A stretch of 64,000 nucleotides of DNA from NCBI RefSeq assembly GCF_029871235.1, contig NZ_SSOM01000019.1, positions 99,166 to 163,165 on the forward strand, given 5' to 3'. Below, piece after piece: positions 1-8,492 of this stretch. A program made the translations under genes and the position numbers. The notes under the pieces were generated by a model that made no database searches, had not been told where the DNA came from, and saw only the letters and a program-made list of their open reading frames with translations. Position 1 is the first letter of the stretch. Every line of letters begins with the position of its first letter. This DNA is from Pseudomonas sp. BN411. GTDB lineage: Bacteria; Pseudomonadota; Gammaproteobacteria; Pseudomonadales; Pseudomonadaceae.

Positions 1-935
1 CGGTGGGTGTGTCGGGGCGCTGGGAAGGTGTGCAGCATGAATTCCGGGCGCGGCGGGAAGTGATTCTCTGCGCCGGTGCCGTGGGTACGCCGATGCTGCT
101 GCAACGCTCGGGAATCGGTCCGCGACCGCTGCTGGAGCGCCTCGGCATCGGCGTGCGACACGAGCTCGCCGGGGTAGGCGGCAATCTGCAGGACCACCTG
201 CAGCTACGGCTGATCTTCAAGGTTTCCGGCGTGCCGACCCTCAACCAGATGGCCGGCAGCCTGTGGGGGCGTCTGGGCATGGGCCTGCGCTATCTCGCCA
301 GCCGCAGCGGACCACTGGCCATGGCGCCGAGCCAGCTGGGGGCATTCGTCCGTTCCGGCCCCGAGCAGACCCGGGCGAATCTCGAATACCACGTGCAGCC
401 GCTGTCCCTGGAGCGTTTCGGCGAGCCGCTGCACCCCTTCCCCGCCTTTACTGCGTCCGTGTGCAACTTGCGCCCGCGAAGTCGTGGCCGGGTGGATATC
501 CGTTCCGTCGATCACAAGGCGCCGCCGCTGATCCAGCCCAACTACCTGAGTGATGCCGAGGACCTGCGGGTGGCCGCCGATGCCATCCGCCTGACCCGGC
601 GCATCGCCGCTGCGCCAGCGCTGGCGCGCTATCGACCGGAGGAATACCTGCCGGGCCCGGCGCTGCAGAGCGAAGCGGAGCTGCATGAGGCTGCGGGGCA
701 GATCGGCACCACCATCTTCCATCCGGTGGGTACCTGCCGCATGGGGCAGGATCGGGACGCCGTGGTGGATGCCGAACTCAAGGTGCACGGCGTACCGGGA
801 TTGCGCATTGCCGATGCCTCGGTGATGCCGGAAATCGTCTCCGGCAACACCTGCTCACCGACCCTGATGATCGCGGAGAAGGCCGCGTCCCTGGTGCTTG
901 CCGACCTCAGGCGCGGCGCGGCAGCGCAAAGCTGA
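1..935 (+). CDS. GMC-family oxidoreductase, C-terminal part (5' truncated by window edge)
   Basis: FAD-dependent alcohol/choline-dehydrogenase-type enzyme of the glucose-methanol-choline family; only the last ~311 residues lie in the window. Visible family features are the early segment SGIGPRPLLERLGI followed by LAGVGGNLQDHLQ, a middle substrate-binding part, and the C-terminal block HPVGTCRMGQD...LRIADASVMP...NTCSPTLMIAEKAA, in which the His of HPVGTCRMG and the Asn of the later GNT segment form the usual active-site pair. Reading frame is open from base 3, so the true start is upstream. Its last 29 bases overlap the end of the convergent znuB. Substrate cannot be told; GMC enzymes of this type oxidise primary alcohols or choline-like compounds. 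Confidence 0.9.
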   Translation, partial: VGVSGRWEGVQHEFRARREVILCAGAVGTPMLLQRSGIGPRPLLERLGIGVRHELAGVGGNLQDHLQLRLIFKVSGVPTLNQMAGSLWGRLGMGLRYLASRSGPLAMAPSQLGAFVRSGPEQTRANLEYHVQPLSLERFGEPLHPFPAFTASVCNLRPRSRGRVDIRSVDHKAPPLIQPNYLSDAEDLRVAADAIRLTRRIAAAPALARYRPEEYLPGPALQSEAELHEAAGQIGTTIFHPVGTCRMGQDRDAVVDAELKVHGVPGLRIADASVMPEIVSGNTCSPTLMIAEKAASLVLADLRRGAAAQS

Positions 936-1692
936 AGAGGAACAGGCTGGCGGCGGAGACCACGATGGACGGGCCGGCCGGGGTGTCCTTGAACCAGGAC
1001 AGCGCGAGGCCCGCGCAGACCGCCACCAGGCCCAGCAGGCTGGCGCCCAGGGCCATCTGCTCGGGGCTGCGGGCGTGGCGCTGGGCGGCGGCGGCCGGGA
1101 TGATCAGCAGCGAGGTGATCAACAGCACGCCGACGATCTTCATCGCCACGGCGATCACCACCGCGATCAGCAGCATCAGCGCAAGGCGGATGGCCGCCAC
1201 TGGCAGGCCTTCCACCCGCGCCAGTTCCTCGTGCACGGTGATCGCCAGCAGCGGCCGCCACATGGGGATCAGCACCAGCAGCACCAGGGCGCTGCCGCCG
1301 AGGATCCAGGCGAGGTCGGTGCGGCTGACCGCCAGCAGGTCGCCGAACAGGTAGCCCATCAGGTCGATTCGCACTTCGCTCATGAAGCTCAGGGCCACGA
1401 GGCCCAGGGACAGGGTGCTGTGGGCGAGGATGCCCAGCAACGTGTCCGATGCCAGCGGCTGGCGCTGTTGCAGGGTGACCAGCAGCACCGCGAGCAGTAC
1501 GCAGCCGACGGTCACGGCGAGGGTCGGGCTGACGTCCAGCATCAGGCCCAGGGCTACGCCAAGCAGCGCGGCGTGGGACAGGGTGTCGCCGAAGTAGGCC
1601 ATGCGCCGCCAGACCACGAAGGAGCCGAGGGGGCCGGCCACCAGGGCCAGGGCCAGGCCGGCGAGCAGTGCGTTGAGCAGGAAATCAGCCAT
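907..1692 (-). CDS. znuB: Zinc ABC transporter permease ZnuB
   Basis: Inner-membrane permease of the high-affinity zinc importer ZnuABC (ABC-3 family). The 261-residue protein is almost entirely hydrophobic, with about eight to nine predicted membrane segments. It begins [25 protein letters not shown] and carries the conserved segment [23 protein letters not shown] typical of manganese/zinc permeases. The start codon overlaps the 3' end of znuC by 8 bases, indicating translational coupling in a zur-znuC-znuB operon. Expression is expected to follow zinc limitation through Zur. Identification by family and operon context is firm; metal specificity is inferred from the Zur neighbour. Confidence 0.95.
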   Translation of the reverse strand: MADFLLNALLAGLALALVAGPLGSFVVWRRMAYFGDTLSHAALLGVALGLMLDVSPTLAVTVGCVLLAVLLVTLQQRQPLASDTLLGILAHSTLSLGLVALSFMSEVRIDLMGYLFGDLLAVSRTDLAWILGGSALVLLVLIPMWRPLLAITVHEELARVEGLPVAAIRLALMLLIAVVIAVAMKIVGVLLITSLLIIPAAAAQRHARSPEQMALGASLLGLVAVCAGLALSWFKDTPAGPSIVVSAASLFLFSFALPRRA

Positions 1693-2485
1693 GGTTGCAG
1701 TCGGGGCCGTGCTGGTGGACGGGAGTGAAACGGGTGCCGCTGGGGAAAGGTTGCTTCACCACCCCGCCATGCAGGTCGTGGGCGTGGTCGTGATGGTGGT
1801 GGTAGACCGCGAGGCTCTTGGCGTCCTGGCCGAATAGTTCGACGAACGCCGGATCGCCGCTGACCTGTTCCGGGTGGCCGGAGCAGCAGACGTGGCGGTT
1901 GAGGCAGACCACCTGGTCGGTGGCGCTCATCACCAGGTGCAGGTCGTGGGAAACCATCAGCACGCCGCAGCCGTGACGGTCGCGCAGGCGGGTGATCAGA
2001 CGGTAGAGCTCGGCCTGGCCGGCGACGTCGACGCCCTGCACCGGCTCGTCGAGCACCAGCAGTTCGGGTTCGCGCAACAGGGCACGGGCCAGCAGCACGC
2101 GCTGCAATTCGCCGCCGGAAATGTTCTGCAGTGGGCTGTCGATCACCTGCACGGCGCCTACTTCATCCAGCGCGGCGAGGGCCGCCTTGCGGTCCACGCC
2201 CGGCACCAGGCGCAGGAAACGCAGTACGGTGAGCGGCAGGGTGGCATCCACCTGGAGCTTTTGCGGCATGTAGCCGATATGCAGCCGTGGCTTGCGCCAG
2301 ACCTCGCCCTTGTCCGGCTTGAGCAGGCCGAGCACGGTGCGCACCAGGGTGGTCTTGCCGGCGCCGTTGGGGCCGATCAGGGTGACGATCTCCCCAGCCT
2401 TCACGGCCAGATGCACGTCCTGCAGCACCGGCTGCCCGGCAAAGTCGACGCCGACCTTTTCGAGGCGAATCAGTGCGTCGCTCAT
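1685..2485 (-). CDS. znuC: Zinc ABC transporter ATPase ZnuC
   Basis: Cytoplasmic ATP-binding subunit that drives zinc import through ZnuB. The 266-residue protein has a Walker A at about residues 38-46 (GPNGAGKTT), the ABC signature ISGGE near 122-126 and a Walker B LLVLDEP near 142-148. A His-rich tail (HHHHDHAHD and later HQHGPDCNH) may bind metal, as in several ZnuC proteins. The start was taken at the ATG giving [10 protein letters not shown] because a longer open frame would run antisense-like through zur. The ATG overlaps the zur stop codon by four bases (ATGA). Part of the zur-znuC-znuB operon. Confidence 0.96.
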   Translation of the reverse strand: MSDALIRLEKVGVDFAGQPVLQDVHLAVKAGEIVTLIGPNGAGKTTLVRTVLGLLKPDKGEVWRKPRLHIGYMPQKLQVDATLPLTVLRFLRLVPGVDRKAALAALDEVGAVQVIDSPLQNISGGELQRVLLARALLREPELLVLDEPVQGVDVAGQAELYRLITRLRDRHGCGVLMVSHDLHLVMSATDQVVCLNRHVCCSGHPEQVSGDPAFVELFGQDAKSLAVYHHHHDHAHDLHGGVVKQPFPSGTRFTPVHQHGPDCNHG

Positions 2486-2982
2486 GCGGCCACCTGGCAG
2501 CTGGCGCAGAGGCCGACGACTTCGACGGTCTGGCTTTCGACGACGAATCCGACGGATTTCGCGCTGTCGACGATGGCCTGGCTGATGCTCGAATGCTCCA
2601 GCTCGATGGCCGTCTGGCAATTGCGGCAGATGAGGAACTGGCCCTGGTGGGATTCGCCCGGGTGGTTGCAGCCGACAAAGGCGTTGAGCGAGGCGATGCG
2701 GTGCACCAGGCCGTTTTCCAGGAGGAAGTCCAGGGCGCGGTAGACGGTGGGCGGCGCCGCACGGCGGCCATCTTCCTCGGTTAGCACGCCGAGGATGTCG
2801 TAGGCGCCCAGCGGTTTGTGGCTCTGCCACACCAGTTCCAGCACGCGCTTGCGCAGGGCGGTCAGGCGCAGGCCCTGCCGGCCGCAGATGGCTTCGGCTT
2901 CGGCCAGGGCGTTGGACACGCAGTGGGAGTGGTCGTGGGGGCGACAGGCCAGGGGGGCTTTTGCGCTGATCGGCTTGAGCAT
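2482..2982 (-). CDS. zur: Zinc uptake regulator Zur (Fur family)
   Basis: Fur-family repressor that senses zinc and shuts off znu genes. The 166-residue protein has the N-terminal winged-helix region ([16 protein letters not shown], then the HTH around [19 protein letters not shown]), followed by the dimerisation domain with metal-ligand motifs: [10 protein letters not shown], the cysteine pair CRNC, and the C-terminal CASC of the structural zinc site. An N-terminal HDHSHC cluster is also present. Start chosen at [10 protein letters not shown]. An upstream in-frame ATG would extend the protein across the znuA promoter and the Zur-type palindrome, which is unlikely. No strong ribosome site is visible before this start, so it is the least certain part. 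Divergent from znuA. Confidence 0.93.
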   Translation of the reverse strand: MLKPISAKAPLACRPHDHSHCVSNALAEAEAICGRQGLRLTALRKRVLELVWQSHKPLGAYDILGVLTEEDGRRAAPPTVYRALDFLLENGLVHRIASLNAFVGCNHPGESHQGQFLICRNCQTAIELEHSSISQAIVDSAKSVGFVVESQTVEVVGLCASCQVAA

Positions 2983-3010
2983 GGCGGCGGCGACGTCTGG
3001 AGAAAGAGAC

Positions 3011-3023
3011 GTTATTCTATAAC
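3011..3023. promoter_or_regulatory. Putative Zur box in the zur-znuA divergent promoter
   Basis: Perfect inverted repeat GTTAT-TCT-ATAAC between the divergent zur and znuA genes, 24 bases upstream of the znuA start. It sits in an AT-rich stretch unlike its surroundings. Gammaproteobacterial Zur operators contain this GTTAT...ATAAC core, so autoregulation of zur-znuCB and repression of znuA from one site is the simplest reading. Confidence 0.75.
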
Positions 3024-3046
3024 TCTTTTCCCGCCGAGTCTGTGCC

Positions 3047-3961
3047 GTGTTCCGTCTATTCGTCTCCCTGTTCCTCAGCGCCTGCGCCCTGTCTGCCCAG
3101 GCCGACGTACGCCTGCTGACCAGCATCAAACCGCTGCAACTGATCGCCGCAGCCGTGCAGGACGGCGCCGGCCAGCCGGAGGTGCTGCTGCCCCCCGGAG
3201 CCTCGCCGCACCAGTACGCCCTGCGCCCTTCCGACGTACGCCGGGTGCGTGAGGCTGACCTGTTCTACTGGGTCGGGCCCGACCTGGAAGGCTTCCTGCC
3301 CCGCGTGCTGAAAGGGCGTGACAAGCCCAGCGTGGCATTGCAGAGCGAACCCGGCATGACCCTGCGCCATTTCGAGGCGCTGCAGGATGAGCATGAAGGC
3401 GAACACGACGAACACGAGCACGACCATGCCCATCGCCCCGGTTCCCTGGACGCCCACCTCTGGCTGCTGCCGGCCAACGCCCGGGTAATCGCCGCGCGCA
3501 TGGCTGCCGACCTGGCTGCCGCCGACCCGGCCAATGCCGCGCGCTACCAGGCCAACCTGGCGGCGTTCCAGGGCCGTCTCGACCAGCTCGATGCCACCCT
3601 CAAGGCGCGCATGGCCAAGGTCGCCGACAAGCCGTTCTTCGTCTTCCACGAGGCCTTCGACTACTTCGAGGCGGCCTACGGCTTGCGCCATTCCGGCGTA
3701 TTCAGCGTCGCCAGCGAAGTCCAGCCCGGTGCCCGCCACGTCGCTGCGATGCGTGAGCGGTTGCAGGCGGCAGGCCCGAGCTGCGTGTTCAGCGAGCCGC
3801 CGGTACGCCCGCGCCTGGCCGACACCCTGACCGCCGGCCTCTCGGTGCGTCTGGCCGAACTGGATGCCCTGGGCATAAACGCCCCGGTGGCCGCCAACGG
3901 CTACGAGACCCTGCTGCAGAACCTAAGCGATGGCCTGGCGGGGTGTCTGGAAGCGCTCTGA
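3047..3961 (+). CDS. znuA: Zinc ABC transporter periplasmic binding protein ZnuA
   Basis: Periplasmic zinc-binding protein that delivers zinc to ZnuBC (cluster A-I substrate-binding family). The 304-residue protein begins with GTG. It has a signal peptide ending about residue 19 (ALSAQA|DVRLL), the ligand His of GASPHQYALRPSD (H55), a His/Asp/Glu-rich flexible loop at about residues 115-129, a second ligand His in DAHLWLLP, and a third in FVFHEAFDYFEAAYGL. The His-rich loop is characteristic of ZnuA rather than manganese binders. The short distance to the Zur-type palindrome implies direct zinc repression. Start codon could shift by a few codons, as the ribosome site is weak. Confidence 0.95.
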   Translation: MFRLFVSLFLSACALSAQADVRLLTSIKPLQLIAAAVQDGAGQPEVLLPPGASPHQYALRPSDVRRVREADLFYWVGPDLEGFLPRVLKGRDKPSVALQSEPGMTLRHFEALQDEHEGEHDEHEHDHAHRPGSLDAHLWLLPANARVIAARMAADLAAADPANAARYQANLAAFQGRLDQLDATLKARMAKVADKPFFVFHEAFDYFEAAYGLRHSGVFSVASEVQPGARHVAAMRERLQAAGPSCVFSEPPVRPRLADTLTAGLSVRLAELDALGINAPVAANGYETLLQNLSDGLAGCLEAL

Positions 3962-4138
3962 GTGTTGCTCCCCTCTCCCTCCGGTGGGCTGAAGCGGTTC
4001 GCCGCCCGGCCCACCCTACAAGGGCGTTCCGCACGGACTGCTAAGGTGAGAGAGGGGCCGCGGGCCGTCTTGATGTGAATCAGCGGCCGGCATTCGTGGT
4101 CAGACTAGTCTGGACTCTTCATCGAGGGAGGGCAGCGG
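3962..4138. other. znuA-nrdJa intergenic region with palindromes
   Basis: Non-coding. It holds a degenerate extragenic repeat (3983-4021, ggtgggctgaag ... cggcccaccctac) flanked by ctcccctctccc and gtgagagagggg arms. It also holds a perfect 12-base palindrome CAGACTAGTCTG at 4101-4112, 26 bases before the nrdJa start, and a good ribosome site GAGGGAGG at 4124-4131. The palindrome's position fits an operator or the core of the nrdJ promoter, but I do not recognise the binder. Confidence 0.5.
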
Positions 4139-6286
4139 ATGGCCAGGACGGGAACCCCCAGGCAGGTCCAGGGTAACCACGGCATCGCCTTGCAGGCGGC
4201 GTCGGAAGACATCTGGGACAGCAAGTACCGCCTCAAGCACAAGGACGGTACGCCGATCGACCTCACCCCTGATGCCACCTGGCAGCGCGTGGCCCGCGCC
4301 CTGTCGGAGGTGGAGGCCGATTCCGCAGCCCGCGAGCACTGGTACGAACGCTTCCTCTGGGCCCTGCGCAATGGCGCCATCCCCGCCGGCCGGATCATTT
4401 CCAACGCTGGCGCCCAGGACATCAAGCCCGCCACCTCCACCATCAATTGCACCGTTTCCGGCACCATCCTCGATTCCATGGACGACATCCTCGGCAAGGT
4501 CCATGAAGCCGGGCTCACCCTCAAGGCCGGCTGCGGTATCGGCTACGAATTCAGCACCCTGCGCCCACATGGCGCCTATGTTTCCGGGGCCGGCGCGCAG
4601 ACCAGCGGGCCGCTGTCCTTCATGGATATCTACGACAAGATGTGCTTCACCGTGAGCTCTGCCGGTGGCCGCCGTGGTGCGCAGATGGGTACCTTCGACG
4701 TCTGCCATCCGGATGTGCGTGAGTTCATCCGTGCCAAGCGCGAGGACGGCCGCCTGCGCCAGTTCAACCTCAGCCTGCTGGTGAGCGATGCCTTCATGCA
4801 CGCGGTGGAGAACGACACCGAATGGCCGCTGCTCTACCCGGTGCACCCCAAGGAGCGCGAAGAGCTCGACTTCGGTGATTCGACCCAGGTGATCTGGCGC
4901 GACTGGCCGGTGCACGAGGGCTACATCACCCGCGAGGATGGCCTGGTGGCCTGCAAGGTCTACGGCCGCGTCCAGGCCCGGCACCTGTGGGACATGATCA
5001 TGGTCTCCACCTACGACTTCGCCGAGCCGGGCTTCATCCTCATCGACCGGGTCAATGAGCTGAACAACAACTGGTGGTGCGAGGCGATCCGCGCGACCAA
5101 CCCGTGCGGAGAGCAGCCACTTCCTCCTTATGGCTCCTGCCTGCTGGGTTCGATCAACCTCACCGCCTTCGTCGAAGAGCCGTTCACCGAAGACGCGCAT
5201 TTCGACTGGGAGCGCTTCCGCGCCGTGGTGCGGGTATTCACCCGCATGCTCGACAACGTGGTGGAGATCAATGGGCTGCCGCTGGAGAAGCAGCGCGAGG
5301 AAATCCTCGGCAAGCGCCGCCACGGCATGGGCTTTCTCGGCCTGGGCTCGGCCCTCGCGCTGCTGCGGTTGCGCTACGGCAGCACCGAGGCCTGTGTGTT
5401 CACCGAGGAAGTGACGCGGGAAATGGCCCTGGCCGGCTGGCAGGTAGCCCTGGAGCTGGCGCGGGAGAAAGGGCCGGCGCCCATCCTGGCCCTCGACTAT
5501 GAGGTCAACGCCGCCATGCTGCGCAAGCGCCCGGAAATGGTGGATGACGGCTACAAGGTGGGCGACCGCGTGCCCGGCCGCATCCTCCACGCCCGCTATT
5601 CCCGCTACATGCAGCGTGTCGCCGAACATGCCCCGGAACTGGTGGCGGAACTGGCCGAGGTGGGCGCGCGCTTCACCCATCACAGCTCCATCGCCCCCAC
5701 CGGCACCATCAGCCTCAGCCTGGCGAACAACGCCTCCAACGGCATCGAGCCGAGCTACGCCCACCAGTATTCGCGCAACCTGATCCGCCCCGGGCGCAAG
5801 ACCAAGGAGAAGATCGAGGTCCGCAGTTATGAGCTGCTGGCCTACCGCTCCCTCGTCAACAGCCAGGCCCGGCCGGATGCCGAGCACCCGGCGCAGCGCT
5901 TGCCGGACTATTTCGTCAGCGCTGACGACATCAGCCCGGCCGAGCACGTGGACATGCAGGCGGCGGCGCAGAAGTGGATCGACTCGTCCATCTCCAAGAC
6001 CGCCAACGTGCCCACCGACTTCCCCTTCGAAGCGTTCAAGGACATCTATCTGCACGGCTGGCGCCAGGGTCTCAAGGGATGCACCACCTTCCGCTTCAAT
6101 CCGGCGGCCTTCCAGGGTGTGCTGGTCAAGGACGCGGATCTGGAGAGGACGGTTTACCGCTTCGAGTTGGAGGACGGCACCCTGGTGGAGCTGCGCGGTA
6201 ACGAAGAAGTGGAGTACGACGGCGAATTACACACCGCCGCCAACCTGTTCGAGGCCTTGAAGGAAGGCTACTACGGCAAGTACTGA
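4139..6286 (+). CDS. nrdJa: Class II (adenosylcobalamin-dependent) ribonucleotide reductase, large part NrdJa
   Basis: Catalytic part of the vitamin-B12-dependent ribonucleoside-diphosphate reductase that makes deoxynucleotides with or without oxygen. The 715-residue protein has the first redox cysteine in STINCTVSG, the KAGCGIGYEFSTLRP segment, the radical-loop motif NPCGEQ at 321-326 (Cys323) followed by LPPYGSCLLGSINL, and APTGTISL in the core. It ends about where the 10-stranded barrel ends; the C-terminal region lies in the separate downstream gene. This two-gene arrangement (nrdJa/nrdJb) is known in P. aeruginosa and is not a sequencing frameshift: a ribosome site and a 16-base gap separate the two. 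Ribosome site GAGGGAGG decides the start. Confidence 0.95.
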   Translation: MARTGTPRQVQGNHGIALQAASEDIWDSKYRLKHKDGTPIDLTPDATWQRVARALSEVEADSAAREHWYERFLWALRNGAIPAGRIISNAGAQDIKPATSTINCTVSGTILDSMDDILGKVHEAGLTLKAGCGIGYEFSTLRPHGAYVSGAGAQTSGPLSFMDIYDKMCFTVSSAGGRRGAQMGTFDVCHPDVREFIRAKREDGRLRQFNLSLLVSDAFMHAVENDTEWPLLYPVHPKEREELDFGDSTQVIWRDWPVHEGYITREDGLVACKVYGRVQARHLWDMIMVSTYDFAEPGFILIDRVNELNNNWWCEAIRATNPCGEQPLPPYGSCLLGSINLTAFVEEPFTEDAHFDWERFRAVVRVFTRMLDNVVEINGLPLEKQREEILGKRRHGMGFLGLGSALALLRLRYGSTEACVFTEEVTREMALAGWQVALELAREKGPAPILALDYEVNAAMLRKRPEMVDDGYKVGDRVPGRILHARYSRYMQRVAEHAPELVAELAEVGARFTHHSSIAPTGTISLSLANNASNGIEPSYAHQYSRNLIRPGRKTKEKIEVRSYELLAYRSLVNSQARPDAEHPAQRLPDYFVSADDISPAEHVDMQAAAQKWIDSSISKTANVPTDFPFEAFKDIYLHGWRQGLKGCTTFRFNPAAFQGVLVKDADLERTVYRFELEDGTLVELRGNEEVEYDGELHTAANLFEALKEGYYGKY

Positions 6287-6302
6287 ACGATCGGAGGCGG
6301 TC

Positions 6303-6989
6303 ATGACCATCAAGATCGAGAAGAAGATCAAGGGCTTCAGCCTGGTGGACCTGGAACAGGAAAAGGCCCGCAAGGCCGCCGAGGAAGCGGCTGCCGTCGT
6401 GCAGATGGATGAAACCCTGCAGCGGCCGGAAACCCTGGTGGGTGCCACCTACAAGATCAAGTCGCCGCTGTTCGAGCACGCGCTCTACGTGACCATCAAC
6501 GACATCGTGCTCAACCCCGACACCGCCTTCGAGCAGCGCCGGCCCTTCGAAATCTTCATCAACTCCAAGGGCATGGAGCACTTCCAGTGGATCGTCGCCC
6601 TCACCCGCATCATGTCGGCGGTGTTCCGCAAGGGCGGCGACTGCACCTTCCTGGTGGAAGAGCTCAAGGCGGTGTTCGACCCGCGAGGCGGCTACCTCAA
6701 GCGTGGCGGCGTCTACATGCCGTCGCTGGTGGCCGAGATCGGCGCCGTGCTGGAGCGCCACCTGATCGCCATTGGCCTGATGGAGGGCCAGAAGCTGGAC
6801 GAGGAACAGCGGCTCTACCTGGCGGAAAAGCGTGCCGCCTACGAGGCCAGCCAAGGCACCACCACCGCCGAACCCGGCGAGGGCTTCCCACCCGGCGCCC
6901 AGCTCTGTGGCAAGTGCAATACGCAGGCGGTGGTGCAAATGGATGGCTGCGCGACCTGTCTCAACTGCGGCCATTCCAAGTGCGGGTGA
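6303..6989 (+). CDS. nrdJb: Class II ribonucleotide reductase, small part NrdJb
   Basis: Second polypeptide of the split B12-dependent ribonucleotide reductase. The 228-residue protein corresponds to the C-terminal region of full-length NrdJ. The bulk is a TSCPD-like domain (PETLVGATYKIKSP..., FEIFINSKGMEHFQWIVALTRIMSAVFRKG). It ends in a four-cysteine knuckle, CGKCN ... CATCLNCGHSKCG, which resembles the zinc-binding, thiol-relay tail of class II reductases. It follows nrdJa by 16 bases with a ribosome site (GGAGG) and is surely co-transcribed. NrdJa and NrdJb are both needed for activity in P. aeruginosa. Confidence 0.93.
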   Translation: MTIKIEKKIKGFSLVDLEQEKARKAAEEAAAVVQMDETLQRPETLVGATYKIKSPLFEHALYVTINDIVLNPDTAFEQRRPFEIFINSKGMEHFQWIVALTRIMSAVFRKGGDCTFLVEELKAVFDPRGGYLKRGGVYMPSLVAEIGAVLERHLIAIGLMEGQKLDEEQRLYLAEKRAAYEASQGTTTAEPGEGFPPGAQLCGKCNTQAVVQMDGCATCLNCGHSKCG

Positions 6990-7031
6990 ATTCGTTCAGA
7001 GCGCACACATATCGTCGGGCTGGAACGAACC

Positions 7032-7130
7032 TTGTGGGGGCGAATTCATTCGCCAAGCAGGCCGAAGGTCTGCCCTGACGGCTGTCGGGACAGCTGCGCT
7101 GTCCTTCGCGAATGAATTCGCCCCCACAGG
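7032..7130. repeat. REPIN-type palindrome, copy 1
   Basis: About 99 bases with complementary ends: TGTGGGGGCGAATTCATTCGCC at the left and its near-exact inverse at the right, each end itself a small hairpin. The internal part (aagcaggccgaaggtctgcc) is shared with copy 5 at 50217. The element lies between nrdJb and thrB, both of which read into it. Confidence 0.85.
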
Positions 7131-7154
7131 AAAAGCGAAGAACTCGCGTCCTTC

Positions 7155-8105
7155 TCAGAGCGCGAATGGCAGCGGCAACTCCACCTTCTGCCGCTGCGCG
7201 AGACGCCGCTGGAACACACTCGGATCGTGGATCAGCACGTCCTGCCCGGCGAAGGCATTGGCGGCGATCAGGCGCGACAGCCAGAAGCGCACGCAGGCGA
7301 TGCGCAGGGCGGTCGGCCAGAGTTCGGCTTCGGCGGCGGTGAAAGGGCGCAGCGCGGCGTAGGCGCCGAGCAGGGCGCGGGCGAGTTGGCCGTCGAGGCG
7401 GCCGTCGGCGTCCGAACACCAGTCGTTCAGGCAGATGGCCAGGTCGTAGAGCATTGGCCCGGAGCAGGCGTTGTAGAAGTCGATCAGGCCGGACAGGTGG
7501 GGGCCGTCGAACAGGGCGTTGTCCTTGAACAGGTCGGCGTGCAGGTTGGCGCGCGGCAGGGCGAGGAAACGCGCCTTCACCTCGCCGATTTCCTTCAGCG
7601 CATCACGCAGCAGCGGCAGGGCCGTCTTGTCCAGTTGCAGGGCCAGCGCCGGGCCTTCATCGAGCATCCAGTCCAGGCCGCGATCGCTCTTGCGCTCCAG
7701 TACCCGCTCGCGGGTGGCCAGGTGCAGGCGCGCCAGCAGGGCACCGACCTCGGCGCAGTGGTGGGCATTGGGCTGGTGCACGTGCTTGCCCGGCAGGCGC
7801 GGTTGCAGCAGCGCCGGTTTGCCGGCGAGTTCGCGCAGGGCGTCGCCGCCCCCGGTGCGCAGCGCAAAAGGGACCGGCAGGTCCGCGTCGTGGAGCACAT
7901 CCAGTAGTTCGATGAAGAACGGCAGGTCGTGGACCGGGCCGCGCTCCACCAGGGTCAGTACGTATTCACCCCCTTCCAGGCTGACGAAGAAGTTGCTGTT
8001 CTCGGAGCCTTCGGCGATGCCCTGGAAGTCCTTCAGCCGGCCCAGCCCGTAGGGGGCGAGGAAGTCTTCCAGTTCCGGACGTTCGAGCGGAGTGAATACA
8101 GACAT
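7155..8105 (-). CDS. thrB: Homoserine kinase (ThrB, aminoglycoside-phosphotransferase fold)
   Basis: Phosphorylates L-homoserine to O-phosphohomoserine in threonine synthesis. The 316-residue protein is the APH-fold type found in Pseudomonas, not the GHMP type of E. coli. It begins MSVFTPLERPELEDFLAPYGLG. It contains GSENSNFFV, the Brenner-type catalytic motif HADLFKDN at 189-196 and the magnesium-binding IDFYNACSGPMLYDLA, with LNDWCSD following. The start has a reasonable AAGG ribosome site. The DUF2782 gene and polA lie upstream in the same order as in P. aeruginosa. Confidence is high from motif plus synteny. Confidence 0.95.
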   Translation of the reverse strand: MSVFTPLERPELEDFLAPYGLGRLKDFQGIAEGSENSNFFVSLEGGEYVLTLVERGPVHDLPFFIELLDVLHDADLPVPFALRTGGGDALRELAGKPALLQPRLPGKHVHQPNAHHCAEVGALLARLHLATRERVLERKSDRGLDWMLDEGPALALQLDKTALPLLRDALKEIGEVKARFLALPRANLHADLFKDNALFDGPHLSGLIDFYNACSGPMLYDLAICLNDWCSDADGRLDGQLARALLGAYAALRPFTAAEAELWPTALRIACVRFWLSRLIAANAFAGQDVLIHDPSVFQRRLAQRQKVELPLPFAL

Positions 8106-8136
8106 TGGACTACCTTGTTACGGGGTTGCGTGTGCG

Positions 8137-8418
8137 CTACCAGCTGAAGATTTCCCAGGCTGGGATGAGCATGTCGGGATAATCCGAGCGGACGAAATTG
8201 TTTTCGCCGTCGGCGCGGACCAGGAAGTACGGCTTGCCACCCTTGGGGGTCACCTTGATGGCGTAGAGGATGCCGTTGACGCGGTATTCCTGGATGGTCT
8301 TGTCGCCTTCCTGGCGGATGGTCACGTCCGGCTCGGCGGACGGCTCGTCTGCGGCGAAGGTGGCGACTGGTGCGAGAGCCAGCAGGCTGGCCAGCAAAAG
8401 GCGGTTCAGTGCGCGCAT
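8137..8418 (-). CDS. DUF2782 periplasmic protein
   Basis: Small 93-residue exported protein of the DUF2782 family with no known activity. Signal peptide MRALNRLLLASLLALAPVATFA|ADE, then the conserved body DVTIRQEGDKTIQEYRVNG, YAIKVTPKGGKPYFLVRADG, and the C-terminal WEIFSW. The start at MRALN was preferred because it begins directly with a signal peptide and has an AAGG ribosome site; a longer frame would overlap polA's upstream region. It lies 31 bases upstream of thrB on the same strand and may be its operon partner. Divergent from polA. Confidence 0.85.
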   Translation of the reverse strand: MRALNRLLLASLLALAPVATFAADEPSAEPDVTIRQEGDKTIQEYRVNGILYAIKVTPKGGKPYFLVRADGENNFVRSDYPDMLIPAWEIFSW

Positions 8419-8492
8419 GGTAACCTTGTCCCTTCTCGTCAATGATCGGTCCATTCTACTTCGGGTCCGGTGAATAAAGGTTGAATTCACGC

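Noticed and set aside
4100..6055. 651-codon open frame on the minus strand opposite nrdJa
   Set aside because: It lies fully opposite a gene with intact catalytic motifs (NPCGEQ) and has the repetitive Gly/His/Val-rich composition typical of antisense frames in GC-rich DNA. No ribosome site or domain.
4139..6989. Frameshift in a single nrdJ gene
   Set aside because: The break between nrdJa and nrdJb has a 16-base gap with its own ribosome site, and the split form is known in P. aeruginosa.
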